Source of the DNA: Catenulispora pinistramenti
GTDB lineage: Bacteria; Actinomycetota; Actinomycetes; Streptomycetales; Catenulisporaceae
NCBI RefSeq assembly: GCF_018274385.1
Contig: NZ_JAAFYZ010000005.1
Coordinates: 1-64,000, forward strand
Reading direction: 5' to 3'
Length of the DNA stretch: 64,000 nt
Part shown: piece by piece, positions 26,891 through 37,444 of the stretch
Numbering within the stretch: position 1 is the stretch's first letter
Layout of the letters: each line of letters starts with the position of its first letter
The notes under the pieces: model-generated
Databases searched by the model: none
The model's input: the letters and a program-made list of their open reading frames with translations, nothing else
Told to the model about the DNA's origin: nothing
Position numbers and translations under genes: made by a program

Positions 26891-27379
26891 TCACTCAGCG
26901 CGGGCCGCCATCTGCCGCGCCCGATGCTCGCTCAACCGCCGGTCCAGCGCCCCGCCCAGAGCATCGAAGCAATCCAGCAAGGCCTCACCGCCACCGGCGA
27001 GCTCCCCGGCGGCGTCACCGAACAGCGGCGCCAACGCGGCAGCCAACTGCTCCTCGGCACTGCGCACCGCGGCCAACCCGGCCTCAGTGATCCGCACCCG
27101 CACCACCCGCCGATCCCCGGGATCGGCCTCCCGCTCCAAAAACCCAGCGGCCACCAACGCATCCGCGGCAGCCGTCAACGTCGGCTTACGCACCGCGAGC
27201 TTGTCGGCTAAACGAGCCGACCGCTCACCGCCGCCCCGCACCATGGACAGCAACTGGTACTGAGGCAGGCTCAAACCGGTGTCCACCCGCTCCAACGACC
27301 GCCGCAGGCGCACCAGCACCTGCACGGCGTCGACCACCCGCTCCGCGGGCAGCCCGGACAGTTGGTTCGACTCACTCAT
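26891..27379 (-). CDS. MarR-family transcriptional regulator
   Basis: A 162-residue winged-helix regulator: LSLPQYQLLSMV, the recognition region LADKLAVRKPTLTAAADALVAAGFLERE, and the wing DRRVVRVRITEAG. It ends 16 bp before the fused ABC exporter and is almost surely co-transcribed with it, giving a standard drug-sensing exporter operon. Start chosen at ATG 27379 (MSESNQ); an ATG six codons upstream (27397) is possible. A -35 TTGACT (complement of 27409-27414) lies so that transcription would begin near 27379. Confidence 0.9.
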   Translation of the reverse strand: MSESNQLSGLPAERVVDAVQVLVRLRRSLERVDTGLSLPQYQLLSMVRGGGERSARLADKLAVRKPTLTAAADALVAAGFLEREADPGDRRVVRVRITEAGLAAVRSAEEQLAAALAPLFGDAAGELAGGGEALLDCFDALGGALDRRLSEHRARQMAARAE

Positions 27380-27458
27380 GGTTAGAGTGTCGAACATTTT
27401 GTGCCGGTAGTCAATTAGCCGGGCCGGTCTACCTCTGGGTGGCCGTTCAGAGTGAGAA

Positions 27459-27486
27459 GCCGGTGCGGTGCTTGTGCCACACCGGC
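27459..27486. terminator. Hairpin after the frameshifted secreted-protein gene
   Basis: GCCGGTG plus CGG (27459-27468) pairs with CC plus ACACCGGC (27477-27486) with one mismatch and an eight-base loop, 15 bases past the stop at 27501 on the minus strand. Confidence 0.6.
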
Positions 27487-27500
27487 CTCTACCAGGTCGA

Positions 27501-27886
27501 TCAATGTGACGCCGACAGGCAGCTGGTGTCGGAGCCGGGCTGAACCAGCATGGCCGGCGTGGAGGCGACGGCTCCGGTGGAGTCGGTGACGGAGATCGAG
27601 ATCTCCATCCCGGCCGGGAGGTCTACCACCCATAGGGAGGACGCCCCCTGCACCGTCGGGAGACTCTCGACGACGACGACTTCGGATCGAGGATCCGCAG
27701 GTCATAGGGCCCCGTCCCACCGCTGATGGCGAGCTGGGCCTGCTGGCACTGGACGAGTTGCACCGGGGCGGTGATCGCCAGGCCGCTCGGGTCGGCGTGG
27801 GCCGCGGTGGCCGTCGGGACGGCCAAGGTGATGGCGGTCAGGGAGACGGAGGCGAGCTTGCGGGAGAGCTTCATGATCACAGTCAT
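27501..27886 (-). pseudogene. Frameshifted small secreted protein
   Basis: The gene reads as one exported protein only if a -1 shift (or one missing base) is allowed near 27670-27680, within GTCGTCGTCGTC. The first part (from ATG 27886 or 27874) has a clear Sec signal ending ATAAHA, then LAITAPVQLVQCQQAQLAIS and GPYDLRILDP. In the first frame it then turns into Arg-rich nonsense and stops at 27623. In the second frame it continues sensibly through VQGASSLWVVDLPAG, MEISISVTDSTGAVASTPAM and SDTSCLSASH to a stop at 27501-27503. Repaired length is about 128 residues with two Cys, an Ig-like beta protein. Could be a true lesion, a sequencing error or a recoding site. Confidence 0.7.
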
Positions 27887-28007
27887 GCCATGACGCTGCT
27901 CGGGTTCGAGGATGGCGCGCGGTGCGCTGGGCCGAACGGGCGCCGAAGCCGCCTCGGACCGGGCCGGACCGGGCGGGAGGCCGGCCAGTCCAGGCCCTGG
28001 CCCTGCT

Positions 28008-28028
28008 ACCAGGGACGAAAGCCCTGGT
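28008..28028. terminator. Hairpin downstream of the 370-codon gene
   Basis: ACCAGGG (28008-28014) and CCCTGGT (28022-28028) pair around a seven-base A-rich loop, 47 bp past the stop of the minus-strand gene at 28075. Likely its terminator. Confidence 0.55.
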
Positions 28029-28074
28029 GCTGACTTTCCGGATGCGTGGGCGTGGCTGAACTGTATGGCCGCTG

Positions 28075-29172
28075 TCAGGGGGCGGCGAATCCGCGCTCGG
28101 CGAATACCCGGCGAGCCGCCTCTGGCAGCTCGGCCCCGATCTCGACGGCCAGGTTATAAAATCCTTGATGGCCGGGTAGTTTCTCAAGCCCTGCGCTGAT
28201 CAGGGTGTGCGCCTGCTCGACGTTGCCGTCGGCCAACGCCAGTCTGGTCTTCAGGATGACGATCTTCGAGCGGGTCGAGGCCAGTGCGGGGTGCTCCGCG
28301 ATGCGCGCCAAGCGATCGGCGGCGTCGTAGTCGGGGAGCCGTTCAAGAAGCAGCTCGTGCCAGGCTGCGAGGTCGTTGCCGCGTTGTTCGCGGACGAACG
28401 CGGCGTGGTCGAAACCGCCGTGGCTGACGGAGAGGTAGCCGGGACTGCCCCATCGCGGACTGGGAGCGGGGTCGGCGAAACGGTCCAACTCGGCCAGGTA
28501 GGCGTCGGCGCAGGCGATCCACGCGTCGGGGTCCGGGAGCAGCTCGGCGACGACCCGGGCCAGTGGTCGCTCACGCTCGGCGGTCGCGCCGTAGCCACGG
28601 CGGGTCCAGCCGTACTGGCTTTCCCAGCGGACCAGCTGGGGCATCGCTCGGGTGATGAGTTCGGTGATGCCGCCGCGACGCAACATCGACGCCCACAACT
28701 CGGCGGCCGCGTCGGAGACGACGAACCGTGCCGCGGCCACCGGGTCGTCGGAATGGACGTACTCGCTGTCCTTCATGGCGCGGGCCAGGCCGATGAGCAG
28801 CTCCAGAGCCTCCTCGGCCGGTCTCGGATCGGGTGCGGCCAGGCAGGTCCGGGCCTCAGCGGCCAGAGCGCCGAAGGTGAGCCGCCACTTCGAACGCTCC
28901 GTGCGCGACACGCTCCGATCGCCCGCCATACCCGCCATATAGGACCCGCTTTCGACCATCCTGACGAAGCGTTCGACTGCGCCGAGTACCGCGACCGGGC
29001 TGCGTACCTCGCCCCGGGCCTTGGCGCGCGAGGTTTTCGGGGCCGGGTTGATCTCTTCCTCGATCCGTTCCCGAAGCGTTGCGGCGCCGCGCCAGTACAG
29101 GTTCCACAGGGCTTTCTTCAACCCGTCCTGGTCCAAAGCGGCCAGCCGTGCGTAGAAGTCTTCCCGGTTCAT
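28075..29172 (-). CDS. Unknown helical protein following a 2OG oxygenase
   Basis: Not recognised. From ATG 29172 (365 residues) the product is helical and charged, opening NREDFYARLAALDQDGLKKA, with a central region on residues 100-250 and a C-terminal helical hairpin array (LALADGNVEQAHTLISAGLE) resembling TPR or SWIM-associated repeats. No signal peptide, no membrane segment, no obvious catalytic motif. The start five codons upstream (GTG 29187) is possible. It lies 59 bp after the large 2OG-Fe(II) oxygenase gene on the same strand, so the two may work together; the partner could be a protein substrate or adaptor. Confidence 0.7.
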   Translation of the reverse strand: MNREDFYARLAALDQDGLKKALWNLYWRGAATLRERIEEEINPAPKTSRAKARGEVRSPVAVLGAVERFVRMVESGSYMAGMAGDRSVSRTERSKWRLTFGALAAEARTCLAAPDPRPAEEALELLIGLARAMKDSEYVHSDDPVAAARFVVSDAAAELWASMLRRGGITELITRAMPQLVRWESQYGWTRRGYGATAERERPLARVVAELLPDPDAWIACADAYLAELDRFADPAPSPRWGSPGYLSVSHGGFDHAAFVREQRGNDLAAWHELLLERLPDYDAADRLARIAEHPALASTRSKIVILKTRLALADGNVEQAHTLISAGLEKLPGHQGFYNLAVEIGAELPEAARRVFAERGFAAP

Positions 29173-29231
29173 CCTCTCAACAGCCACGGCCGAGATCGTA
29201 CCGGTAGCGGGTTCCGCCCAGCGCCGCTATG

Positions 29232-31640
<2,409 letters not shown>

Positions 31641-31784
31641 TGCACGTCCTTCTCCGCTGCTGCCCTTGCTCCCAGGTATGAGGACAGGCTAAGGGGCGCA
31701 ACGCAGGGTACGCATTCGATCTCGACAAGTGATCGTGCGGATACGACACCGGGGTCGATGTGACACCGGGTTCGGCGGACCCGG

Positions 31785-32537
31785 TCAGACCTGGACCTGC
31801 CCGCCGTCGACGAAGTGCTCGGCGCCGGTGATGAATGAGCTCTCCGGCCCGGCAAGGAAAGCGGCCAGCGCTGCGACCTCTTCGGGGCGGCCCATGCGCC
31901 GCAGTGGGACCTGCGCGGCCAGCGCGCCGTGCAGGTCTTCGGTGCCCATGCCGAACTTGTCGGCCAGGCCTTCGATCGCGGGGGTGGCGATGGGGCCGGG
32001 TGTGATGACGTTGACCCGTACGCCGCGCGGGGCCAGTTCGGCGGCCCAGGTCCGCCCGAGGCTGCGCACGGCGGCCTTGGACGCGGCGTAGACGCCCATG
32101 CGGTCGACGCCTTGGTGGATGGTGGTGGAGCCCAGCAGGATCACCGAGGCCGTCTCCGCGAGCAGGGGCAGGGCCTTCTGCACCGTCAGCAGGCTGCCCT
32201 TGGTGTTCACGCCGAAGACGTGGTCGAACTGCTCCTCGGTGACGTCGGTGAGGCTGGATCCGTCGCCCAGCCCGGCGTTGGCCACCACGACGTCGAGCCG
32301 CCGGCCGTCGCCGCGGATGACGTCGATGACGCGATCGAGGTCGGCGGCGCGGGAGACGTCGGAGGGCACGGGGACCGCGTTGGGGCCGATGTCCTTTGCC
32401 GCGGCTTCGAGTTCGTCCGCGCGCCGGCCGGTGATGTAGACGCGGGCGCCGTCGTCGGCGAAGCGCTTGGCGATCGCCCGTCCGATGCCGGCGGAGGCTC
32501 CGGTGACCAGGGCTGTCTTTCCGTCCATGGGGCTCAT
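31785..32537 (-). CDS. SDR-family NAD(P)-dependent oxidoreductase
   Basis: A classical short-chain dehydrogenase/reductase of 250 residues: cofactor motif TGASAGIG (about residues 13-20), ANAG (about 90), catalytic Ser in LLGSTT and YAASK (about 152-156). GRR after the second strand favours NADP(H). The substrate cannot be told. It is divergent from a TetR gene, with a 55-base palindromic site between them, so TetR control is very likely. Minus-strand promoter TTGACC (32601-32606) with TTAGGT (32578-32583), spacer 17, lies inside that site. Confidence 0.93.
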   Translation of the reverse strand: MSPMDGKTALVTGASAGIGRAIAKRFADDGARVYITGRRADELEAAAKDIGPNAVPVPSDVSRAADLDRVIDVIRGDGRRLDVVVANAGLGDGSSLTDVTEEQFDHVFGVNTKGSLLTVQKALPLLAETASVILLGSTTIHQGVDRMGVYAASKAAVRSLGRTWAAELAPRGVRVNVITPGPIATPAIEGLADKFGMGTEDLHGALAAQVPLRRMGRPEEVAALAAFLAGPESSFITGAEHFVDGGQVQV

Positions 32538-32555
32538 GACGCTGATCCTCTCGCT

Positions 32556-32610
32556 GTTCTTGACTGTCTAGTCCAGAACCTAACCCATTCTGGACGAGGT
32601 GGTCAAGAAC
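32556..32610. promoter_or_regulatory. 55-bp two-tier palindromic operator between SDR and TetR genes
   Basis: Two nested inverted repeats share one centre at 32583: outer GTTCTTGAC (32556-32564) with GTCAAGAAC (32602-32610), and inner GTCCAGAA (32571-32578) with TTCTGGAC (32588-32595). All arms are perfect. The site overlaps promoters for both divergent genes, so one regulator could shut off both. Confidence 0.85.
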
Positions 32611-32619
32611 CTGTAGCCT
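32591..32619 (+). promoter_or_regulatory. Predicted leaderless promoter of the TetR gene
   Basis: -35 TGGACG (32591-32596), 17-base spacer, -10 TAGCCT (32614-32619), then six bases to the ATG at 32626. No ribosome binding site precedes the start, so transcription would begin at or next to the start codon. Confidence 0.6.
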
Positions 32620-32625
32620 TGGGCC

Positions 32626-33216
32626 ATGGCGCGCCCCCGGAGCTTTGACGAAGACGAGGTTTTGCGCGTCGCCAGGGACCAGTTCTGGACGACCGGCTAC
32701 GCGGCGGCCAGGGTTGACGACATCGCGGCGGCCACCGGCCTGGGGAAGGGCAGCCTCTACGGCGCCTTCGGCGACAAGCGCCATCTGTTCCTGCGCGCCT
32801 TCGACGACCACTGCGCCGCACTGGTCGAAGGCGTGCGCCGGGCCCTGGACGGCCCGGATGCCGGGGCGTATGAGCGATTGCGCGCACACATACTGGCGGT
32901 CGCGGACGCCACCGCCTCAGACGTGTGCCTGCGCGGCTGCCTGCTCGCCAAGGGCACCGCCGAACTCTCGGGGCAGGATCCGGCCGTCGCGGCCACGGCC
33001 CGCCGGACTTTCGCGGCCATCCAGGGGCTGCTGGCTTCCTGCGTCGCCGGCGCGCAGCGGGCAGGCGAGATCGACCGGGACGCCGACCCGGACCGCCTCG
33101 CCGGACTCCTGCTGGCCGTGTTGCGTGGCATCGAAGCCCTGGGCAAGGCGGACACCAGTCCCGATTCGCTGCGCGCCATCGCCGAGACCGCCTTGGCCGT
33201 CTTGCCCCGGCCGTAG
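32626..33216 (+). CDS. TetR/AcrR-family regulator of the divergent SDR
   Basis: A 196-residue repressor. The helix-turn-helix is in residues 8-55: VLRVARDQFWTTGYAAARVDDIAAATGLGKGSLYGAFGDK in pieces, with GKGSLYGAFGDK the usual recognition helix. The ligand domain carries CLRGCLLAKGTAEL, common in the YcdC/TetR_C_6-like group that controls nearby reductases. It most likely represses itself and the SDR through the palindrome at 32556-32610. Two GTAGAA-type nonamers follow directly around the stop. Confidence 0.93.
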   Translation: MARPRSFDEDEVLRVARDQFWTTGYAAARVDDIAAATGLGKGSLYGAFGDKRHLFLRAFDDHCAALVEGVRRALDGPDAGAYERLRAHILAVADATASDVCLRGCLLAKGTAELSGQDPAVAATARRTFAAIQGLLASCVAGAQRAGEIDRDADPDRLAGLLLAVLRGIEALGKADTSPDSLRAIAETALAVLPRP

Positions 33217-33292
33217 AAGTCGTAGAAAGGGCATGGTCCGGACTAGCGGGTCGTCGATGTGCAGGTGGGCCTGACGCGGCATTCTGCTATCT

Positions 33293-33343
<51 letters not shown>

Positions 33344-34606
33344 CTAGGAGTCGGGGAACGCGCTGTGGTTGGCGTTGACCACCTGTGCCATGAACGTGAC
33401 GGGCAACGCGGTCAGGGCGTGCTGGCGGTGGTCGAGTTTCCAGGGCAGGTCCTGCTCGGGGAGGGCGAGCGTGAGGTTCGGCAGCCGGTGCACCGCGGTC
33501 CACAAGGCGGTTCGCACCTCCATGCGTGCCAGTGGGGCGCCGAGGCAGTAGTGCGGGCCGTGGCCGAAGCCGAGGTGGCCGCTGGCGGCGCGGTCGCGGT
33601 CGGGCTCGATGGCGTCGGGGTCGGTGATGTACTGCGGGTCGCGGTTGGCTGAGCCGATCGCCAGCAGGACGGTCTCGCCCGCGGGCACGACTCGTTCGCC
33701 GATGCGGAGGTCTTCGAGGGGGAAGCGTCGGATCGCGGTGAGCATGGGTCCGTCCCGCCGAAGCAGTTCCTCGACGAGCGCGGCCATGCGCGGCGTGTGT
33801 GGATCAGGCTCCTTGCGGACGAGGTCTGCGAGCCGCGGTTCGCTGAGCAGCGTGGCGATGCCGTTGGCGATCAGGTGCACCGTAGTCTCGAAGCCGGCCC
33901 ACAGGATGAGGAAGGCCAGCGACGTCAGCTCGTTCTCTGACAGCCGGTCGTCCCCGTCGCGTGCGGTGATCATCGCGGTGAGCAGATCGTCGGCCGGCTC
34001 GGCGCGCTTGCGCTCGACCAGGTCCACCAGGCAGGTGTGCAGGCCGGCGACGAGGTCGCCGGTGGCGGGCCGATTCGGATCGTTCGGCGTCATCAGCGAG
34101 CGGGTGTAGGCCTGGAAGGCGGCGCCGTCTGACTCCGGGATCCCGAGCAGGTCGCAGATGACGGCCACGGGAGTCGGGGCGGCGAGTTCGGTGACCAGGT
34201 CGGCGTGGCCGTTCGGGGCGATCGTGCCGATGAGGCGGTCGACGGCTGCTTGGACGCGCTCGCGCTGGGCTTCGACGCGGCGCGGGGTGAACGCGGAGGA
34301 GACCAGGCGACGAAGCCTTGCGTGCGCCCGGTCATCCACGTTCATCAGGTGCTCGTCGAGAGCCGGTGGCAGACCGAAGCCCTGGTACCCGTGATGGGAG
34401 TTGCGCGCTTCGATGGACATCCGCGGGTCGGATAACAATGCCTTGACATCGGCGTGGCGGCTGATCACCCAGACTCGCCCGCCGCTGGGCTTGACCGCCT
34501 GGTGGACGCCACCGGTCTCCCGTAGCCGTGCGTACGCCTCATACGGGCATCCGGACAGATGCGGCGCCATCTCGATCGGCTCGGAGAACGGCTGACTGGC
34601 GGTCAC
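33344..34606 (-). CDS. Cytochrome P450 (soluble bacterial class)
   Basis: A 420-residue heme monooxygenase, normal length. I-helix AGFETT (237-242) with the oxygen-activating Thr, ExxR in EELLRR (Glu280, Arg283), and the heme loop FGHGPHYCLGAPLAR with ligand Cys354. No ferredoxin or reductase gene is adjacent, so electrons must come from elsewhere. It is a close paralogue of the P450 at 39146: both share FGLPPAL, HARLRRLVSSAFT and RRVE. Start GTG 34606. Substrate unknown; the CYP105/107-like look suggests a macrolide, terpene or xenobiotic. Confidence 0.95.
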   Translation of the reverse strand: MTASQPFSEPIEMAPHLSGCPYEAYARLRETGGVHQAVKPSGGRVWVISRHADVKALLSDPRMSIEARNSHHGYQGFGLPPALDEHLMNVDDRAHARLRRLVSSAFTPRRVEAQRERVQAAVDRLIGTIAPNGHADLVTELAAPTPVAVICDLLGIPESDGAAFQAYTRSLMTPNDPNRPATGDLVAGLHTCLVDLVERKRAEPADDLLTAMITARDGDDRLSENELTSLAFLILWAGFETTVHLIANGIATLLSEPRLADLVRKEPDPHTPRMAALVEELLRRDGPMLTAIRRFPLEDLRIGERVVPAGETVLLAIGSANRDPQYITDPDAIEPDRDRAASGHLGFGHGPHYCLGAPLARMEVRTALWTAVHRLPNLTLALPEQDLPWKLDHRQHALTALPVTFMAQVVNANHSAFPDS

Positions 34607-34633
34607 GCAATCAAGATACGGCGAGGACCGCCC

Positions 34634-35119
34634 CTAACCGATCACGACCCGCCACGCGGTCCCCTCCGCCACCGAGGGGTGGATCATGTCGTTCTCCTTG
34701 ACGACCAGCTGCGCCGCATCGTTGACGAAACCGGCCGGAACGAGCGGCTCCCACTCCGTGACGTCGCCGTCGACGAAGCGCTCGCTGGGCGGCAGCAGGC
34801 CCGGGTCGGTGCGGGCGCTGATCAGTTCGCGAACGTAGTCGACGGTCTGCGGGGCGGGGGAGCGGATGGCGATGCAGTAGAGGCGCGCGCCCTGGAAGAT
34901 CGTCGCGTTGGTGTCGCCGTCGTGGAAGGAGCAGCGCTTCAGGCGCTGTGGGTCCAGGGTCTGGAAGAGGACCTGGTACGCCTTCGGGCCGTAGAACCCG
35001 CCGCCGAGTGCGTCGATGTCGAACAGGACCCCGATTTCGGTCTGTCTGGCGGCCGGTTGCCCTGTCGCCGGTCGCCCTGCTGCCGCGGTCTCAGACCTCT
35101 TCTTCCGGAACAGCCCCAT
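34634..35119 (-). CDS. Small cytoplasmic protein of unknown function
   Basis: 161 residues from ATG 35119, which follows AAAGGAC. A basic, disordered N-terminus (GLFRKKRSE) precedes a compact domain with FDIDALGGGFYGPKAYQVLF and GARLYCIAIRSP, and an acidic middle. No family recognised, no membrane segment. Divergent from the TetR gene at 35355, with a strong inverted repeat between them, so it could be a TetR target. Confidence 0.65.
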   Translation of the reverse strand: MGLFRKKRSETAAAGRPATGQPAARQTEIGVLFDIDALGGGFYGPKAYQVLFQTLDPQRLKRCSFHDGDTNATIFQGARLYCIAIRSPAPQTVDYVRELISARTDPGLLPPSERFVDGDVTEWEPLVPAGFVNDAAQLVVKENDMIHPSVAEGTAWRVVIG

Positions 35120-35179
35120 GGCCTTGTCCTTTCGTTCCGACAACAGCTGAACACAGCTCCCACAACAGCTGAACATAGT

Positions 35180-35213
35180 CGTGTCGGGACCGGTCCCGGC
35201 CGGTCCCGACACG
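35180..35213. promoter_or_regulatory. 14-bp perfect inverted repeat in a divergent region
   Basis: CGTGTCGGGACCGG (35180-35193) pairs with its complement at 35200-35213 over a six-base loop. Two copies of ACAACAGCTGAACA lie beside it (from 35143 and 35163) and GTGCAGACCAGT is repeated near 35270-35310. Operator, or hairpin in the leader of the gene starting at 35119. Confidence 0.7.
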
Positions 35214-35342
35214 GCCCGACCGGCTGTGATCAGGCGGCACTTCTGCGGGCCTGTGCGGGGCGGTGCAGACCAGTGCAGGTAAGTGCATACCAGTGCAGAC
35301 CAGTACGGCGCCCCCCGTGGTGCCGGTTTTACTTGCGTGATG

Positions 35343-35365
35343 TAATCTTTACTCATGCGAGTAAA
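35343..35365 (+). promoter_or_regulatory. Leaderless -10 and start-codon palindrome of a TetR gene
   Basis: TAATCT (35343-35348) lies six bases before the ATG at 35355. TTTACTC (35348-35354) and GAGTAAA (35359-35365) form a perfect palindrome centred on the start codon. Binding there would block both transcription initiation and the start of a leaderless message, a plausible autorepression site. Confidence 0.6.
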
Positions 35366-35960
35366 CGACGGCGAGACAGACCGATCGTTCACGGCCACCG
35401 CCCGCCGGGCGCAGATCGTGGCCGCGACCATCGAGACCATCGCCGACCTCGGCTACCCGCAGGCCTCGTTCGCCCGCATCGCCGAGCGGGCCGATCTGTC
35501 CAGCACCCGGCTGATCTCCTACCACTTCGCCGGCAAGAGCGAGCTGATGGAGGCGGTGGTCACCGCGGTCTACACCGAGATCGGGCAGTTCATGGCGGTC
35601 CGGATGGCCGGGCTCACCGGCGGCCGGGAGCTGCTGCTCGGCTACATCCGGGGCTACCTGGAGTTCATCGCCGAGCACCGGGTCCAGATGAAGGCGCTGC
35701 TGGGGATCTTCCTGGCCGGGGCCCTGGATTACGACCCGGAGACGTCGGAGCTGGTGGTGCTCGACCCGGTCGAGCGGATTCTGCGCCGGGGCCAGGAGAC
35801 CGGCGAGTTCCGCGACTTCGATCCGCGGGTGGTCGCGGCCAGCGTGCAACGCAGTGTCGACGGCGTTCCGATGCTGCTGGAGACGTACCCGGGACTGGAT
35901 CTGGAGGGGTGTGCCGCCGAGCTGTGCACCCTTTTCGACCTGGCCACTCGCAAGGACTGA
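35355..35960 (+). CDS. TetR-family transcriptional regulator
   Basis: 201 residues. Helix-turn-helix in residues 15-65: RRAQIVAATIETIADLGY, then FARIAERADLSSTRLISYHFAGK. The C-terminal domain (LLGYIRGYLEFIAEHRVQMKA) is of the TetR_C type seen next to small membrane proteins. It is followed 66 bp later by the VC0807-like membrane-protein gene, its likely target, and may also control the divergent gene at 35119. Its last 16 bases with the stop are tandemly repeated. Confidence 0.93.
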   Translation: MRVNDGETDRSFTATARRAQIVAATIETIADLGYPQASFARIAERADLSSTRLISYHFAGKSELMEAVVTAVYTEIGQFMAVRMAGLTGGRELLLGYIRGYLEFIAEHRVQMKALLGIFLAGALDYDPETSELVVLDPVERILRRGQETGEFRDFDPRVVAASVQRSVDGVPMLLETYPGLDLEGCAAELCTLFDLATRKD

Positions 35961-36001
35961 AGGACCGAGGGCTTGAAGGGCCGAGGGCTTGAAGGGCCGA
36001 C
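35954..36001. repeat. 16-bp tandem repeat containing the TetR stop
   Basis: Units at 35954, 35970 and 35986. The first, GGACTGAAGGACCGAG, holds the real TGA; units two and three carry TTGAAGG, so TGA is repeated in the same place. Confidence 0.9.
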
Positions 36002-36026
36002 GGACCGAAGCTGTAAGGGGACAGAC

Positions 36027-36722
36027 ATGAGCGCACCCGAAGCGCCACCCACCAGCCGGGGGAGAGCCGCGCTCGCCCTCGTGTGGGACGTCGGCGCGCC
36101 GATCGGCATGTACTACCTGCTGCACGGCCTGGGCCTGAGCACCTTCCTGGCGCTGCTGCTCTCCGCCGTGCTGCCCGGCCTTACTTCGGTCTACCAGGTG
36201 GTCCGCTCGCGGAAGTTGGACGGACTCAGCCTGTTCATGGTGTCCGTCACGGTGCTGTCGGCCCTGGCCTCGCTGATCTCCGGCTCGCCGAGGTTCCTGC
36301 TGGCCAAGGACGGCTACCTGACCGCGTTCGCCGGAGCCTGGCTGCTGGTCACCGCACGGGCCGAGCGGCCGGTGGTGTTCATGTTCGCCCGCGTGCTCCT
36401 GGAAGGCCGGGTCGGTCCGCACGGCGAGTCCTGGGACGTGCTGTGGGAACGGCTGCCGGGATTCCGCAGGATCTGGCGGGTGGCCGCGGTGATCTGGGGT
36501 ACGGCCACCATCGCCGACGCCGTGGTGCGCTTCGCCATGGCCTACACGCTGCCGGTCAACCAGGTGCCCGCGCTCAACGGCGTCCAGTGGGGCGTGCTGT
36601 TCGTCCTGCTCCAGGTGGTCACCAACGTGTACTACCACCGGGCCGGACTCTACGACCCGCGCTCGGCGCTGTATGAGCCGCTGGCTCGTTCTCAGACCCA
36701 AGCGGCCATCGCATCGCTCTAG
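36027..36722 (+). CDS. VC0807-like polytopic membrane protein
   Basis: 231 residues from ATG 36027, ribosome binding site AAGGGG. At least five hydrophobic segments can be seen (about residues 20-50, 70-88, 95-110, 150-175, 185-210). The loop SVYQVVRSRKLDGLSLFMVS, with a conserved-looking basic patch, recalls the VC0807/DUF3159-like family that often sits beside a TetR regulator. Function unknown. The last 27 bases, including the stop, are repeated twice more downstream. Confidence 0.75.
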   Translation: MSAPEAPPTSRGRAALALVWDVGAPIGMYYLLHGLGLSTFLALLLSAVLPGLTSVYQVVRSRKLDGLSLFMVSVTVLSALASLISGSPRFLLAKDGYLTAFAGAWLLVTARAERPVVFMFARVLLEGRVGPHGESWDVLWERLPGFRRIWRVAAVIWGTATIADAVVRFAMAYTLPVNQVPALNGVQWGVLFVLLQVVTNVYYHRAGLYDPRSALYEPLARSQTQAAIASL

Positions 36723-36776
36723 GCCCAGGCGGTCGTCACGCCGCTCTAGGCCCAGGCGGCCATCACACCGCTCTAG
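36696..36776. repeat. 27-bp tandem repeat copying a gene end with its stop
   Basis: Three units (36696-36722, 36723-36749, 36750-36776). The first is the last nine codons of the membrane-protein gene, ending CTCTAG; the others repeat it, each ending CTCTAG. A degenerate fourth unit follows. Confidence 0.95.
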
Positions 36777-36808
36777 CCCAAGCAGTCATCCCTCCCACGC
36801 CAAGGCAG

Positions 36809-37444
36809 TCATCGCGTGCGGACGGCGTAGGTCACGTGGGTCACCCGCTGCGTCGGCTCCGAGCGGACCTGCTCCAGCGCCACGCGGTCGGCGTCCACGC
36901 CCGCGAACAGGCTGGTCCCCGTGCCGAACAGCACCGGGGCCAGTGCGACCGTGAACTCGTCGACCAGGCCGGCGTTCACGTACTCCAGGATCGTCGTGCC
37001 GCCGCCCGCGATGCGCACGTCCCGGTCGCCGGCGGCGGCCCGGGCCTGGTCGAGCGCGGACTCGATGCCGTCGTTGACGAAGTGGAAGACGGTCCCGCCG
37101 GGCCGTTCCCAGGGGTCGCGCTTCTCGTGCGTCACGACGAAGACCGGAGTGTGGAACGGTGCCTCCGGCGGCCACGCCTTCTCGCCGAGGTCGAACATGC
37201 GCTTGCCCATCACGCTCGCGCCGGTCCGCTCGAACGTCTCCCGCGCGATGTCGTTGGCGCGCCCTTCTTCACCGCCCTCGCCGAACTTCAGGTTCTCCCG
37301 GAAGAAGCGCAGCGGGAAGAGCCACTGCTGGAGTTCCATCCACTGCGCCGTCCAGCGCTGCTGATCCGGGTCGTCCTCGCGCTCCTCCGGCGCGACGAAC
37401 CCGTCCAGCGACATCGACACGCTGAAGAACACCTTCCCGGCCAT
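36809..37444 (-). CDS. Dihydrofolate reductase-like (RibD C-terminal) protein
   Basis: A 211-residue protein of the DHFR/RibD_C fold: SVSMSLDGFVA near the start, SVMGKRMFDLG, and VRIAGGGTTILEYVNAGLVDE, the signature of the dihydrofolate reductase family proteins encoded beside ArsR regulators. These are NADPH-binding reductases of unknown substrate, not the folate enzyme. Its ATG overlaps the stop of the SRPBCC gene (TGATG), so translation is probably coupled. Third gene of the ArsR operon. Confidence 0.9.
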   Translation of the reverse strand: MAGKVFFSVSMSLDGFVAPEEREDDPDQQRWTAQWMELQQWLFPLRFFRENLKFGEGGEEGRANDIARETFERTGASVMGKRMFDLGEKAWPPEAPFHTPVFVVTHEKRDPWERPGGTVFHFVNDGIESALDQARAAAGDRDVRIAGGGTTILEYVNAGLVDEFTVALAPVLFGTGTSLFAGVDADRVALEQVRSEPTQRVTHVTYAVRTR

